From Roseateles sp. (GTDB taxonomy: Bacteria; Pseudomonadota; Gammaproteobacteria; Burkholderiales; Burkholderiaceae_C), in contig JAEUPJ010000097.1 in assembly GCA_016790285.1 (NCBI GenBank), positions 1 to 64,000 on the forward strand: 64,000 nt of DNA. The letters run 5' to 3'. The translations under genes and the position numbers were made by a program. The notes below the pieces were generated by a model. That model searched no databases and was not told the DNA's origin. It was given only the letters and a program-made list of their open reading frames with translations. Positions 39,801 through 49,420 of the stretch are shown piece by piece (the stretch's first letter is position 1; each line of letters opens with the position of its first letter).

Positions 39801-40594
39801 TGTTCATCGATTCCCATTGCCACCTCAGCTTTCCCGAGCTGAAGGCGAACCTGCCCGACATCCTCAAGGCCATGCGCGACGCGCAGGTCGACCAGGCCAT
39901 CTGCATCTGCACGCAGATGGAGGAGTTCGAGGCCGTGCATGCCCTGGCGCTCGCGCATGACGTGTTGTGGGCGACCGTCGGCGTGCACCCCGACACCGAA
40001 GACATGCGCGAGCCGGACGTGGACGAGCTGGTGCGCCTGGCCGCGCTGCCGCGCGTGGTGGCCATCGGCGAGACGGGTCTCGACTACTACCGGCTCAACG
40101 GCCGCAGCATCGACGACATGGCATGGCAGCGGGAGCGCTTTCGCACCCACATCCGCGCGGCGCGGGCCGCGGGCAAGCCGCTCGTGATCCACACGCGCTC
40201 CAGCGCCGCGGACACCCTGCGCGTGCTGGACGAAGAGGGCGGCGAGGCCGCTGGCGGTGTCTTCCACTGCTTCACCGAAACGGCTGACGTGGCCCTCGCT
40301 GCCGTGGAGCGGGGCTACTACATCTCCTTCTCCGGCATCGTGAGCTTCAAGAACGCCCAGGACCTGCGCGACCTGCTCAAGCTGCTGCCGCTGGACCGCG
40401 TGCTGATCGAGACCGACAGCCCCTACCTGGCGCCCGTGCCCTTTCGCGGCAAGACGAACACGCCGGCCTACGTGCCTCATGTGGCCAAGGCCGTGGCCGA
40501 TGCCGTCGGCCTGCCGGTGGCGGAACTGGCAGCCCTGGCCACGGCCAACACGCGGCGCCTGTTCAAGCTGCCCGCTCCCGAGGTGCCGGCATGA
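39800..40594 (+). CDS. TatD family metal-dependent hydrolase
   Basis: 264 residues, a TIM-barrel nuclease/hydrolase. Metal ligands are visible in FIDSHCHLSF (HxH), AIGETGLDYY (Glu), VIHTRSS (His), GVFHCFTE (His) and IETDSPYLAP (Asp). TatD enzymes have 3'-5' exonuclease activity and act in DNA repair and on D-aminoacyl-tRNA; this member resembles the YcfH type found after holB in E. coli. ATG overlaps the pilZ stop by 1 bp. Confidence 0.93.
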   Translation: MFIDSHCHLSFPELKANLPDILKAMRDAQVDQAICICTQMEEFEAVHALALAHDVLWATVGVHPDTEDMREPDVDELVRLAALPRVVAIGETGLDYYRLNGRSIDDMAWQRERFRTHIRAARAAGKPLVIHTRSSAADTLRVLDEEGGEAAGGVFHCFTETADVALAAVERGYYISFSGIVSFKNAQDLRDLLKLLPLDRVLIETDSPYLAPVPFRGKTNTPAYVPHVAKAVADAVGLPVAELAALATANTRRLFKLPAPEVPA

Positions 40595-41280
40595 AGTCCT
40601 GGCCGGCCGCGCTGGCGGCGCTGGCGCTAGGGGTCGCCGGGCTGGCCCAGGCCGCGCCCATCGATGACCTTGTCATTGCGGCCGAACTCAACGACGGCCG
40701 CACGGTGCTGAGCCTGTTGCTCAAGGGCGTGGACCCCAATCAGGCCGACTCGCGCGGCCGCAAGGCGCTTTTCGTAGCGGCCAAGGAGGAATCCTTGCGC
40801 GCGCTCGACAGCCTGCTGGCGTCGCCGCTCACGCGGCTGGATGAGCCCAACGCCCAGGGCGAGACGCCGCTGATGATCGCCGCCATCCGTGGGTCGCTGC
40901 CGGCCGTGCAGGCGCTGGTCAAGCGCGGCGCGGCCATCAACCGCGCGGGCTGGACGCCGCTGCACTACGCCTGCAGCGGCCCCGACAACGGCGTGGCCGC
41001 CTTCCTCATCGCGAACGGGGCCGAACTCAACGCGCGCTCCGAGAACGGCACCACACCGCTGATGATGGCGGCCCGCTACGGCAACAGCGACCTTGTCCCG
41101 CTGCTGATCAAGGCCGGCGCCGAGCCGCGCGCGGCCAACGAGCAGGAACTGACCGCCGCCGACTTCGCCGACCGCGGCGGGCGCGACGTGATGGCCAAGC
41201 AACTGCGTCGGCTGATCCAGGACCGCCAGCGCGAAGCCGACGCGGCCAGGGCCGCCAGCGCGGCATCAAGCGCCAAATAG
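40591..41280 (+). CDS. Exported ankyrin-repeat protein
   Basis: 229 residues with a signal peptide (MKSWPAALAALALGVAGLAQ, cleavage after AQA) and about five ankyrin repeats (ADSRGRKALFVAAKEE, NAQGETPLMIAAIRGSLPAV, GWTPLHYACSG, ENGTTPLMMAARYGN). Ankyrin repeats bind proteins; a periplasmic location is inferred. A coiled Arg/Ala tail ends it. Overlaps tatD by 4 bp, closing the operon that begins with mltG. Confidence 0.9.
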   Translation: MKSWPAALAALALGVAGLAQAAPIDDLVIAAELNDGRTVLSLLLKGVDPNQADSRGRKALFVAAKEESLRALDSLLASPLTRLDEPNAQGETPLMIAAIRGSLPAVQALVKRGAAINRAGWTPLHYACSGPDNGVAAFLIANGAELNARSENGTTPLMMAARYGNSDLVPLLIKAGAEPRAANEQELTAADFADRGGRDVMAKQLRRLIQDRQREADAARAASAASSAK

Positions 41281-41298
41281 TTCTCGCGCCAAGGCCCG

Positions 41299-41317
41299 TG
41301 TAGGAAAAACTCTTACA
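41299..41317. promoter_or_regulatory. TGTAGGA-N5-TCTTACA inverted repeat
   Basis: A 7 bp dyad with one mismatch, TGTAGGA AAAAC TCTTACA, lies about 80 bp before the small protein at 41398. It looks like a dimeric regulator site; the regulator is unknown. Confidence 0.35.
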
Positions 41318-41397
41318 GGCCGCAGGGCGGTGTGCCGACTGTTGCGCCCCGGCCGCCCTGCCTACAGTGAAGCCATCGATTCCCACCGAGGCTCACC

Positions 41398-41619
41398 ATG
41401 CTGACCACCACCCCGAATCTGGCTGACCCGTTCGCGATGCTGATTTCGCCCGACGCGGTGATGCACGCCGTCGAGCACTCCGACCGCCTGGCGCGCCTGC
41501 AGCGCCGTGTGTACCGGCCGCTGGACCGCCCCTGGATCCCGCTGAAGGCGAGTGCCGATTTCGACAGCGCCATCGACGCCGAAATCGAAGTGCCGGACCT
41601 CGCCGACGACGCCGCATAA
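41398..41619 (+). CDS. Small uncharacterised acidic protein
   Basis: 73 residues, with no signal peptide or membrane segment. The middle is Arg-rich (DRLARLQRRVYRPLDRPWIP) and the end is acidic (DAEIEVPDLADDAA). No known domain is recognised. It has its own upstream region of 117 bp containing an inverted repeat, and a strong terminator begins at its stop codon, which together support a monocistronic real gene. Confidence 0.6.
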   Translation: MLTTTPNLADPFAMLISPDAVMHAVEHSDRLARLQRRVYRPLDRPWIPLKASADFDSAIDAEIEVPDLADDAA

Positions 41620-41655
41620 AGCAAAACGCCCGCTGGTCCAGCGGGCGTTTTGCTT
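41619..41655. terminator. Bidirectional terminator between convergent genes
   Basis: An 18 bp perfect inverted repeat, AAGCAAAACGCCCGCTGG / CCAGCGGGCGTTTTGCTT, centred at 41637, with A-tract and T-tract at the two ends. It serves the small gene (plus) and efp (minus). Confidence 0.85.
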
Positions 41656-41669
41656 GGAGACCGCGGCGA

Positions 41670-42224
41670 TCAGACGCGCTTGCGGTACTCGTGGGTGCGG
41701 GTGTCGATTTCGATCTTGTCGCCGTTTTCAACGAACAGCGGCACGGGGATCTCGAAACCGGTGCCCTTCAGGCGGGCGGGCTTCATGACCTTGCCCGAGG
41801 TGTCGCCCTTGACGGCCGGCTCGGTCTCGATCTCGCGCACGACGCTGGTGGGCAGTTCGACGGAGATGGCCTTGCCGTCGTAGAAGGTCACTTCCACGGG
41901 CATGCTGTCTTCGAGGTAGGAGATGGCGTCACCCATGTTCTCGGCCTCGACCTCGTACTGGTTGTACTCGGTGTCCATGAAGACATACATCGGGTCGGCG
42001 AAGTAGGTGTAGGTGCACTCCTTCTTGTCGAGGATGATCTGCTCCATCTTGTCGTCGGCCTTGAAGACCAGCTCGGCGCCAGCGCCGTTGAGCAGGTTCT
42101 TCATCTTCATGCGCACGGTGGCAGCGCCACGGCCGCCACGGCTGTATTCGGTCTTCAGGACGACCATCGGGTCCTTGCCCTGCATGATCACGTTGCCGGC
42201 GCGGATTTCTTGAGCGAGTTTCAT
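41670..42224 (-). CDS. efp: Elongation factor P, Arg32 type
   Basis: Rescues ribosomes stalled at polyproline. 184 residues with the three EF-P beta-barrel domains. The tip loop reads [12 protein letters not shown] and carries Arg at position 32 in place of the Lys34 used by EpmA-modified EF-P. Arg32 is the residue rhamnosylated by EarP, whose gene lies just upstream (94 bp gap, same strand). This neatly matches the known EarP/EF-P pairing in betaproteobacteria and pseudomonads. Confidence 0.97.
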   Translation of the reverse strand: MKLAQEIRAGNVIMQGKDPMVVLKTEYSRGGRGAATVRMKMKNLLNGAGAELVFKADDKMEQIILDKKECTYTYFADPMYVFMDTEYNQYEVEAENMGDAISYLEDSMPVEVTFYDGKAISVELPTSVVREIETEPAVKGDTSGKVMKPARLKGTGFEIPVPLFVENGDKIEIDTRTHEYRKRV

Positions 42225-42318
42225 GGTGGCTTATCTGGGAGGGGTATCTCGGGATTGAGTCAGGGTGTGCGCACCAGACTCCGAAAACTCCCGGCTTGGC
42301 GCGGCAAAGCCCAACATT

Positions 42319-43350
42319 CTAGCTGGAAACCCCTAAGAAGCCCTCGAGCTGCGTGACCAAGTCGGGCTGGCTCGCCAATTGCGCACGCCAGTGCAGCGCC
42401 TGCTCGGTGGCGGGCGCCAGGGGCGGCATGGCCGCTGGCAGAGGTGCCAGGCCGTTCCAGCCACGCCAGACGGCGCACCAGTCTTCGCTCAGGTCTGCCC
42501 GCGCCATGAAGGCCTCGAGCTTGGCGTGATGCGCGTCGTCGTCCTGCGGGTAGATGTGCCAGACGAAGGGCTTACCCGCCCACTGCGCGCGCACGAAGGA
42601 GTCCTCGCCGCGCACGAAGTTGAGGTCGCACGCCCACAACAAGCGGTCGAAGTCGTCCTGCGGCAGGTAGGGCAGGGCGATCGTGCGCAGGCCCGGACGG
42701 TCGGCCACCTGCTGCTGCAGCGGACCGGGGCAGGCCAGGAGCAGCGTCGGCTGCTGGGCGAGCAGGTCCAGCAGCGCGGGCAAGGCCGGGTTGGCGTAGG
42801 CGAACAGGCTCACGACGCGTTCGCCAGGAGCGGCCCCCCACCCGCGGCGGGCCAGCCAGGCGCGGCCATCGAAGCCGCTCACCTCGTCCAGCAGTCCGGC
42901 TTCGCGCAACAGGCCGCCCGTGCGTGGCGTGAAGCCGGGGTAGAAGAAATGCCGGGTCAGGCCGGCGCCGGGCCCGTGGAACTGCGGTGACGCCAGCGCG
43001 TGGCTGCGCTCGACGTAGTCTTCCGCGCTCAGGTACTCCAGGTTGACCCATCGCGGCGGCGGAGTGCAGGCCGCCATGCGCGCCACGAAGTCGGGCGGCG
43101 GCTCGCAGCCGAACGCTTCAATGACGACGCCCCCAGGCGCCACGTCGACCGGCCCTTGCGGCCAGTCGCGCAGCTTGACGCCAGCGGGGCGCTGCGGCGC
43201 CATCCATGCCAGGGCGCGCGAATCGTCGACCCACAGCCGCACGCGGTGCCCGCGGGCCGCGAGGTCCCGCGCCAGGCGCCAGCACACGCCCAGGTCGCCA
43301 TGGTTGTCGATGACCCGGCAAAAGATGTCCCAAAGCAGCGGCTCGCTCAT
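42319..43350 (-). CDS. earP: EF-P arginine rhamnosyltransferase EarP
   Basis: Adds rhamnose from dTDP-rhamnose to Arg32 of EF-P. 343 residues of the GT104 family: N-terminal [20 protein letters not shown] (with the catalytic Asp of the [11 protein letters not shown] motif), [38 protein letters not shown] and the nucleotide-sugar site [20 protein letters not shown]. The start at 43350 is 33 bp from the divergent uvrC start. efp follows downstream. Confidence 0.95.
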   Translation of the reverse strand: MSEPLLWDIFCRVIDNHGDLGVCWRLARDLAARGHRVRLWVDDSRALAWMAPQRPAGVKLRDWPQGPVDVAPGGVVIEAFGCEPPPDFVARMAACTPPPRWVNLEYLSAEDYVERSHALASPQFHGPGAGLTRHFFYPGFTPRTGGLLREAGLLDEVSGFDGRAWLARRGWGAAPGERVVSLFAYANPALPALLDLLAQQPTLLLACPGPLQQQVADRPGLRTIALPYLPQDDFDRLLWACDLNFVRGEDSFVRAQWAGKPFVWHIYPQDDDAHHAKLEAFMARADLSEDWCAVWRGWNGLAPLPAAMPPLAPATEQALHWRAQLASQPDLVTQLEGFLGVSS

Positions 43351-43383
43351 GGGGGTCGATTGTCCCAGGCCAAAATCCGCGCC

Positions 43384-45384
43384 ATGTCGACACCGACCCC
43401 GTCCCACCCCGAGCCCGCGCAAACGCCCGCGGCCGACGGGTCCGCCGAGCGCGCCGCCCTGGATGCCGCCGAGAAGAAGAACACCGCCGAGATGGAAGCC
43501 GCCGCCCGCGACCAGCGGGACCGGCTCGTGGCCGAAGTCAATGCATTGCCGGCGTTGCCGGGCGTCTACCGCTACTTCGACGCCAAGGGCGAGGTGCTCT
43601 ACGTCGGCAAGGCCAAGGATCTCAAGCGCCGTGTCAGCAGCTACTTCCAGAAGAACCACGGCGGCACGCGCATCGGCATGATGGTCGCGCGCATCGCGCG
43701 GCTGGAAACGACCGTGGTGCGCACGGAGGCCGAGGCCCTGCTGCTCGAGAACAACCTGATCAAGACCTTGAACCCCCGGTTCAACATCCTGTTCCGGGAC
43801 GACAAGAGCTACCCCTACCTGAAGATCACCTCGCACGCCTTCCCGCGCATGGCCTACTACCGCGGCGCGGTGGACAAGCGGCACCAGTACTTCGGCCCCT
43901 TCCCGAGCGCCTGGGCGGTGAAGGAGTCCATCCAGCTGATGCAGAAGGTGTTCCGCCTGCGCACCTGCGAGGACAGCGTCTTCAACAACCGCAGCCGCCC
44001 GTGCCTGCTGCACCAGATCAAGCGCTGCTCCGGCCCTTGCGTGCCGGCCGGGCAGACGCCCGAGTACGCGCGCAACGTGGCCAGCGCCGAGCGCTTCCTG
44101 CGCGGCGAGACCGACGAGGTCATGGCCATGCTGCAGTCGCAGATGATGGCCTACGCCGAGGCCCAGCAGTACGAGCTGGCGGCCGAAGTGCGCAACCAGA
44201 TCCAGGCGCTGTCCAAGGTGCTGCAGCAGCAGGTCATCGAGGAAAGCAGCGCCACCGGCCGCGACCGCGATGTCGACGTGCTGGCCGTCAAGGTGCAGGG
44301 CGGGCGCGCCTGCGTGAACCTGGCGATGGTGCGCGGTGGCCGGCATCTGGGCGATCGCGCGTTCTTCCCCAAGCACGTGGACGACGCGACCGCCATCCAG
44401 CTGGAGGACGAAGAAGCCTTGTCGCCTGAGCGGCAGGTGCTGGAGGCCTTCATGGCCCAGCACTACCTGGCCTCGCCGGTGCCGGGCCTGATCGTCGTCA
44501 GCGAGCCGGTGGACACCGGGCTGGCGGATGCCCTGGCCGGCCAGGCCGGCAGCCGCGTCACCGTGCAGGCCCAGCCGCGCGGCCAGCGGCGCATCTGGCT
44601 GGAGATGTGCGTCAAGGGCGCCGAGCTGGCGCTCGCCCGGCTGCTGGCCGAAGAAGGCTCGCAGCAGGCTCGCACCCGCGCGCTGGTGGACGCGCTGGAC
44701 CTCTCGCCGCCCGAGATCGACAAGTTCCGTGTCGAATGTTTCGACATCAGCCACACCGCGGGCGAGGCCACCATGGCAAGCTGCGTCGTGTTCGAGGGCC
44801 ATCAGATGCAAAGCAGCCAGTACCGGCGCTACACGATCGACGGCATCACCGGCGGCGACGACTACGCGGCCATGCGCCAGGTGCTGACACGCCGCTACAG
44901 CAAGATGGCCGAGGCGGCGCAGCTGGGCACCGGCCGTCTGCCGGACCTGGTGCTGGTCGACGGCGGCCGTGGCCAGGTGTCGATGGCGCGCGAGGTGTTC
45001 GAGGAGCTCGGGCTGGACCTGAGCCTCATCGCCGGCGTCGAGAAGGGCGAAGGGCGCAAGGTGGGTCTGGAGGAACTGGTCTTTGCCGACGGCCGCGAGA
45101 AGGTCTACCTGGGGCGCGATTCGGCTGCGCTCATGCTGATTGCGCAGATCCGCGACGAAGCCCACCGATTCGCCATCACCGGCATGCGGGCCAAGCGTGC
45201 GGCTACGCGTACCGGCGGCTCCCGCCTGGAGGACGTGCCCGGCGTCGGCCCCAAGAAGCGCGCGCAGTTGCTGCAGCGCTTCGGTGGCGTTCGCGGCGTG
45301 GCCGGCGCGAGCGTGGACGAGCTGTGCAGCGTGAAGGGCATCTCGCGCGACCTGGCCGAAGACATCTACCGCGCCCTGCACTGA
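43384..45384 (+). CDS. uvrC: Excinuclease ABC subunit C
   Basis: Makes both incisions in nucleotide excision repair. 666 residues: an Ala/Glu-rich N-terminal extension of about 50, a GIY-YIG nuclease ([20 protein letters not shown]), the Cys-rich patch with [15 protein letters not shown], a UVR helix pair (about 245-280), the RNase H-like 5' nuclease ([28 protein letters not shown]) and a helix-hairpin-helix tail ([19 protein letters not shown]). Transcribed toward a TonB-like small protein and pgsA, the latter a classic uvrC neighbour. Confidence 0.97.
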   Translation: MSTPTPSHPEPAQTPAADGSAERAALDAAEKKNTAEMEAAARDQRDRLVAEVNALPALPGVYRYFDAKGEVLYVGKAKDLKRRVSSYFQKNHGGTRIGMMVARIARLETTVVRTEAEALLLENNLIKTLNPRFNILFRDDKSYPYLKITSHAFPRMAYYRGAVDKRHQYFGPFPSAWAVKESIQLMQKVFRLRTCEDSVFNNRSRPCLLHQIKRCSGPCVPAGQTPEYARNVASAERFLRGETDEVMAMLQSQMMAYAEAQQYELAAEVRNQIQALSKVLQQQVIEESSATGRDRDVDVLAVKVQGGRACVNLAMVRGGRHLGDRAFFPKHVDDATAIQLEDEEALSPERQVLEAFMAQHYLASPVPGLIVVSEPVDTGLADALAGQAGSRVTVQAQPRGQRRIWLEMCVKGAELALARLLAEEGSQQARTRALVDALDLSPPEIDKFRVECFDISHTAGEATMASCVVFEGHQMQSSQYRRYTIDGITGGDDYAAMRQVLTRRYSKMAEAAQLGTGRLPDLVLVDGGRGQVSMAREVFEELGLDLSLIAGVEKGEGRKVGLEELVFADGREKVYLGRDSAALMLIAQIRDEAHRFAITGMRAKRAATRTGGSRLEDVPGVGPKKRAQLLQRFGGVRGVAGASVDELCSVKGISRDLAEDIYRALH

Positions 45385-45401
45385 GGCGCTGAGGAGAACC
45401 C

Positions 45402-45917
45402 GTGACCATCATCCAACGCCTGCAGCGTGCCGCGCGCTGGCTCATCGGCCCCGTGCTGGCGGGCTGCGCCGCAACGCCGCCCGCGCCGCCGCCGCGCCCG
45501 ACGCCGCTGCCACCCACTGCGGTGCCGTCGCCCCTGCCGTCACCGGCCGCGGCTGCGGCACCCAAACCGGCAGGCATGCCCGCGCCGAAAGCCGTGCGCA
45601 CGCACGACGAACTGCGCCGCCAGGCCGCCGAGCGCCTCGTCATGGCCAACCCCGAGCGCACCTTCATGACGACCGCGCCGACCCACCTGCTCACGGTCAT
45701 CGTGCTGGAGGTGGAGGTGAAGGCCGACGGCAGCGTGCGCCGCGTCAATGTCGTGCGCAAGCCGCGCTACGCGCCGGAGACGCTGCAGATGGCCATCGAC
45801 GCCATCCACAAGGCCGCGCCGTTCGGTGACGTGCGCCGCATGCCCGAGCCCTGGAAGTTCACGGAGACCTTCCTGTTCGAGGAAGACCGGCGCTTCAAGC
45901 CGCTGACCCTCAATTGA
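45402..45917 (+). CDS. Putative lipoprotein with TonB C-terminal-like domain
   Basis: 171 residues starting at a GTG (45402) with GAGGAG upstream. The N-terminus ends in a lipobox-like VLAGC at about residue 22. A Pro/Ala-rich spacer (about 25-60) leads to a beta-alpha-beta region VIVLEVEVKADGSVRRVNVV followed by ETLQMAIDAIHKAAPFGD and a beta-strand WKFTETFLFEED, as in TonB C-terminal/energy-transducer-like domains. The function is unknown; envelope anchoring is inferred. Lies 17 bp after uvrC and probably in its operon. Confidence 0.78.
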   Translation: MTIIQRLQRAARWLIGPVLAGCAATPPAPPPRPTPLPPTAVPSPLPSPAAAAAPKPAGMPAPKAVRTHDELRRQAAERLVMANPERTFMTTAPTHLLTVIVLEVEVKADGSVRRVNVVRKPRYAPETLQMAIDAIHKAAPFGDVRRMPEPWKFTETFLFEEDRRFKPLTLN

Positions 45918-45992
45918 TCTGATGCAACCTTCTTGCCACAGTCGTCCTGCACTGTTCCGGGGCAGGGCGCCGGGTTGGGCACAATCGCCGCC

Positions 45993-46559
45993 ATGTTCCT
46001 GACCCTGCCGACTCTGCTGACCTGGGCCCGCATCGTGGCCATCCCGCTGATCGTCGGGGTGTATTACCTGCAACTGGCACCCGCGCACCAGAACCTCTTC
46101 GCGACGGTGCTGTTCGTCGTCGTGGCCCTCACGGACTGGCTCGACGGCTACCTGGCTCGCAAGCTCAACCAGACGTCGTCGTTCGGCGCCTTCCTGGACC
46201 CGGTGGCCGACAAGTTCCTCGTTTGCTCGGCACTGCTCATCCTGCTGGAGCTGGGGCGGGTCAATGCGTTCGTGGCGCTGGTCATCGTCGGCCGCGAGAT
46301 CGCCATTTCGGCGTTGCGCGAATGGATGGCCCAGATCGGCGCCTCGCGCAGCGTGGCCGTGCACATGGTGGGCAAGCTCAAGACGACCGTGCAGATGGTC
46401 GCCATCCCGTTCCTGCTGTACGACGGGCACTTGTTCGGGCTCATCCCGACCCGCGTGTGGGGCACCTGGCTCATCTATGCCGCGGTGGTGTTGACCATCT
46501 GGTCGATGGTCTATTACCTGAAGAAGGCCTTGCCCGAGATCCGCGCCAAGGCCCGCTGA
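45993..46559 (+). CDS. pgsA: CDP-diacylglycerol-glycerol-3-phosphate 3-phosphatidyltransferase
   Basis: Makes phosphatidylglycerol phosphate, the committed step to PG and cardiolipin. 188 residues, polytopic. The CDP-alcohol phosphatidyltransferase signature is visible as [20 protein letters not shown] followed by FLDPVADK, with all the Asp residues. The ATG at 45993 was chosen because the protein then begins at the conserved [12 protein letters not shown] helix. uvrC-pgsA linkage is conserved in proteobacteria. Confidence 0.95.
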   Translation: MFLTLPTLLTWARIVAIPLIVGVYYLQLAPAHQNLFATVLFVVVALTDWLDGYLARKLNQTSSFGAFLDPVADKFLVCSALLILLELGRVNAFVALVIVGREIAISALREWMAQIGASRSVAVHMVGKLKTTVQMVAIPFLLYDGHLFGLIPTRVWGTWLIYAAVVLTIWSMVYYLKKALPEIRAKAR

Positions 46560-46792
46560 CGCGGCGGCCGCGGGCAGACCCGGGCAGCCGGACACCGAGT
46601 TGTATCGGGACTTTTCCCGCCCCGCCCGAAGCGGCGGGCGCGTCTAGAATCCGCTTCCCCGCGCGCGGCCCGTGTCGTTTTTCAACGGCATCCGGTCGCG
46701 CAGTGCGCGGGTCCGACGTCTCATCGCAGCCTTGCTCGCCGCATGCGGGTGCAGGGCTGCACAGTCCGCTGAATTGTCATGAGGGGGCACGA

Positions 46793-47065
46793 GTGAACAA
46801 GTCCGAATTGATCGAGCACATCGCCAAGCAGGCCGACATCTCCAAGGCCGCTGCGGGCCGTGCGCTCGAAGCCGTGATCGGCGGCGTCAAGACGACGCTG
46901 AAGAAGAACGGCACCGTGTCGCTGGTCGGCTTCGGCACGTTCAGCATCACCAAGCGCGCGGCACGCGCTGGCCGCAACCCGCGCACCGGCGACACGATCA
47001 AGATCAAGTCGGCGAAGGTGCCCAAGTTCAAGCCTGGCAAGGCCCTGAAAGACGCCGTCAACTGA
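46793..47065 (+). CDS. hupB: DNA-binding protein HU
   Basis: A 90-residue histone-like HU-beta subunit: [40 protein letters not shown] with the DNA-minor-groove arm, and [14 protein letters not shown] at the end. Starts with GTG at 46793 behind GAGGGGG. The 233 bp upstream are its own control region and hold no gene. tRNA-Val follows after 25 bp. Confidence 0.97.
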   Translation: MNKSELIEHIAKQADISKAAAGRALEAVIGGVKTTLKKNGTVSLVGFGTFSITKRAARAGRNPRTGDTIKIKSAKVPKFKPGKALKDAVN

Positions 47066-47090
47066 CGTCGTCGCCCCTCCCGGAATTACC

Positions 47091-47166
47091 GGGCGCTTAG
47101 CTCAGTTGGTAGAGCACCTCCCTTACACGGAGATTGTCGGCGGTTCGAGCCCGTCAGCGCCCACCA
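47091..47166 (+). tRNA. tRNA-Val (anticodon UAC)
   Basis: A 76 nt cloverleaf: acceptor GGGCGCT/AGCGCCC, D-arm TAGCTCAGTTGGTAGAGCA, anticodon loop CTTACAC (anticodon TAC), T-arm GGTTCGAGCC region, discriminator A and encoded CCA. Confidence 0.97.
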
Positions 47167-47215
47167 CCCGCTCCAGGCGGCCCTCGCCGCCTCGCATTTA
47201 GAATGCGGCTCCCCT

Positions 47216-47241
47216 CGAAGGCGAACCTCGGTTCGCCTTCG
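47216..47241. repeat. Perfect 12 bp inverted repeat between tRNA-Val and ppiD
   Basis: CGAAGGCGAACC-TC-GGTTCGCCTTCG. A strong stem but with no T-run after it, so it is a doubtful terminator for the tRNA transcript; it could also be an RNA structure in the ppiD leader. Confidence 0.6.
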
Positions 47242-47283
47242 TCGCGTTTGATTCTTCGCGCTTGACGCTCAAGGCTTCCCGAG

Positions 47284-49197
47284 ATGTTCGAATTCGTCCG
47301 CAAGCACACCCGCCTGTTCCAGTTCATCCTGCTGATCCTGATCCTGCCGTCCTTTGCCTTCGTGGGCATGCAGGGCTACACGAGCATGATGGATGGCGCC
47401 AATGCCGGCGTGGCCAGCGTCAATGGGCGCAAGATCACCCAGGCCGAATGGGACGCCGCCCAGCGTGACCAGGCCGAGCGGGTTCGTCGTCAGAACCCCA
47501 CGGTGGATGCCAAGCTGCTCGACAGCCCGGAGGCCAAGCAGCAGGCGCTGGAAGGCCTGGTCACCGAGCGCACGCTCAAGGTGGCCGCCGAGCAGCAGCA
47601 CTTCACGCCCAGCCCCGAGTCGGTTGCCGCCCGCTTCTGGGCCGACCCGCAGTTCGCCTTCCTGCGCAACCCTGACGGCACCGTCAACAAGGCGCTGCTC
47701 GCAGCCCAGGGCATGACGCCGTCGATCTTCCTCGAGCGCCTGCGCCAGGACTACGCGCTGCGCCAGGTCACCGGCCCGATCGATTCCTCGGGCACCGTGG
47801 GTACCGCCAGCCCCAAGCTCGCCTTCGATGCACTGCTGCAGCAGCGCGAGGTGCAGGTCCAGCGCTTCGACATCAAGGACTTCGCCGCCAAGATCGCGCC
47901 GAGCGATGCCGACATCGAGGCCTTCTACAAGGAACCGGCCAACGCGGCCAGGTTCCAGCTGCCTGAGTCGGCCCAGATCCAGTACGTCGCGCTCGACGTC
48001 GAGGCCCTCAAGAAGGACGTCAAGTTCACCGAGGACGACCTGCAGAACTACTACAAGGAAAACGCCGCCCGCTATGGTGTGCCGGAAGAGCGCCGCGCGA
48101 GCCACATCCTGATCAAGGTCGACCGCAGCGCGCCCGCCGACGAACGCGCCAAGGCCAAGGCCAAGGCGGAGGACATCCTCGCGCAGGTGCGCAAGAACCC
48201 GGGTGAATTCGCAGCCCTGGCCAAGAAGAACTCGCAGGACGAGGGCTCGGCTGCCAATGGCGGCGACCTCGACTTCTTCAGCCGTGGCGCCATGGTCAAG
48301 GAGTTCGACGCCGCCGTCTACGCAATGAAGGCTGGCGAGATCAGCAACCTGGTCGAGACCGATTTCGGCTACCACATCATCCAGCTCACCGGCACGCGCG
48401 GCGGCGACAAGAAGCCCTTCGAGGCCGTGCGCGCCGAGGTCGAGGCGGAAGTGCGCAAGCAACTCGCCCAGCGTCGCTACTCCGAGGCGGCCGAGCAGTT
48501 CGGCAACCTCGTCTACGAGCAGTCCGACAGCCTCCAGCCGGCGGCCGACAAGCTCAAGCTGCAGGTCCAGACCGCCACCGTGCTGCGCCAGCCCCAGCCC
48601 GGCGCTGCGGGCCCGCTCGCGTCGGCCAAGCTGCTCGATGCCGTGTTCGGCGCCGAAGCGCTGCGCAACAAGCGCAACACCGAAGCCGTCGAGACCGGCC
48701 CGAGCCAGCTCGTGTCGGCGCGCGTCACCCAACACAACCCCGCCCGTGTCCCGCCGCTGGCGGACGTCAAGGACAAGGTCCGCGAACAGCTCGTGCGCAA
48801 GCTCGCCGCCGAGCAGGCCAAGAAGGCCGGCGAAGCCCGCCTGGCTGCGCTCAAGGCCAACCCGGGCGATGTCGCCGGCCTTGAGGCTGCCGTCACCGTC
48901 TCTCGGGCCAAGCCGCAGGCGCTGAGCCGCGCCCAGCTCGAAGCCGTGCTCGGTGCCGACGCGACCAAGCTGCCCGCTGCGGTGGGCGTGACGTCCGAGG
49001 ACGGTGGCTACGTGGTCGTGCGCATCAACCAGCTGCAACCACGCGACGCTGCCGTCATCGACGACAAGCGTGCCGCCCAGCAATACGCCGGCGCCTGGGC
49101 CCGTGCCGAAGGCCAGGCCTACCTCGCCGCGCTCAAGACCCAGTACAAGGCGGTCATCAAAGTCGCTTCACCCGCATCGGCGGCCAGCGCACCCTGA
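47284..49197 (+). CDS. ppiD: Periplasmic folding chaperone / peptidyl-prolyl isomerase PpiD
   Basis: A 637-residue membrane-anchored periplasmic chaperone associated with the Sec translocon. N-terminal anchor at about residues 12-34 (FQFILLILILPSFAFVGM), a SurA-like N-terminal chaperone domain (VASVNGRKITQAEWDAAQRD), a parvulin domain at about 270-375 (RRASHILIKVD, GGDLDFFSRGAMVKEFDAAV, VETDFGYHIIQLTG) and a C-terminal chaperone lobe. The parvulin core looks conserved, unlike the inactive E. coli domain, but activity cannot be judged by eye. Flanked by tRNA genes, as hupB-ppiD often is. Confidence 0.93.
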   Translation: MFEFVRKHTRLFQFILLILILPSFAFVGMQGYTSMMDGANAGVASVNGRKITQAEWDAAQRDQAERVRRQNPTVDAKLLDSPEAKQQALEGLVTERTLKVAAEQQHFTPSPESVAARFWADPQFAFLRNPDGTVNKALLAAQGMTPSIFLERLRQDYALRQVTGPIDSSGTVGTASPKLAFDALLQQREVQVQRFDIKDFAAKIAPSDADIEAFYKEPANAARFQLPESAQIQYVALDVEALKKDVKFTEDDLQNYYKENAARYGVPEERRASHILIKVDRSAPADERAKAKAKAEDILAQVRKNPGEFAALAKKNSQDEGSAANGGDLDFFSRGAMVKEFDAAVYAMKAGEISNLVETDFGYHIIQLTGTRGGDKKPFEAVRAEVEAEVRKQLAQRRYSEAAEQFGNLVYEQSDSLQPAADKLKLQVQTATVLRQPQPGAAGPLASAKLLDAVFGAEALRNKRNTEAVETGPSQLVSARVTQHNPARVPPLADVKDKVREQLVRKLAAEQAKKAGEARLAALKANPGDVAGLEAAVTVSRAKPQALSRAQLEAVLGADATKLPAAVGVTSEDGGYVVVRINQLQPRDAAVIDDKRAAQQYAGAWARAEGQAYLAALKTQYKAVIKVASPASAASAP

Positions 49198-49224
49198 TTT
49201 TTAGGTTATACTTTTTGGCTCTGC

Positions 49225-49301
49225 GGTGGCTGTAGCTCAGTTGGTAGAGTCCAGGATTGTGATTCCTGTTGTCGTGGGTTCGAGTCCCATCAGCCACCCC
49301 A
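49225..49301 (+). tRNA. tRNA-His (anticodon GUG)
   Basis: A 77 nt cloverleaf including the extra 5' G (G-1) expected for tRNA-His: starts GGTGGCTGTAGCTCAG, anticodon loop ATTGTGATT, T-arm GTGGGTTCGAGTCCCAT, ends AGCCACC-CCA. Nearly identical to the E. coli gene. A possible -10 TATACT lies at 49207-49212. Confidence 0.97.
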
Positions 49302-49317
49302 AGAATTCCAGATAAGC

Positions 49318-49356
49318 CAACGGCCCGGAAGCGAAAGCTCCCGGGCCGTTGTGCTT
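49318..49356 (+). terminator. Hairpin after tRNA-His
   Basis: CAACGGCCCGG (49318-49328) pairs with CCGGGCCGTTG (49341-49351) around a 12 nt loop; a short GTGCTTTCT tail follows. Stable stem but a weak T-run; placed 16 bp after the mature tRNA end. Confidence 0.65.
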
Positions 49357-49420
49357 TCTGGCTCCAGGGACTTGGAACGCTATGCCGCCCCGAGTCCGGT
49401 GCCTGCCTGGCGCGGCCGCG

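Noticed and set aside
42319-45381. A 1020-residue minus-strand protein spanning earP and uvrC.
   Set aside because: Only the last 343 residues are EarP; the rest is antisense of uvrC with high-GC open-frame bias.
47091-47166. tRNA-Val or tRNA-His as an integration site for a genomic island.
   Set aside because: No integrase or duplicated tRNA 3' end is near either tRNA, and the flanking genes are core genes in usual order. xerD at 21681 is the housekeeping enzyme.
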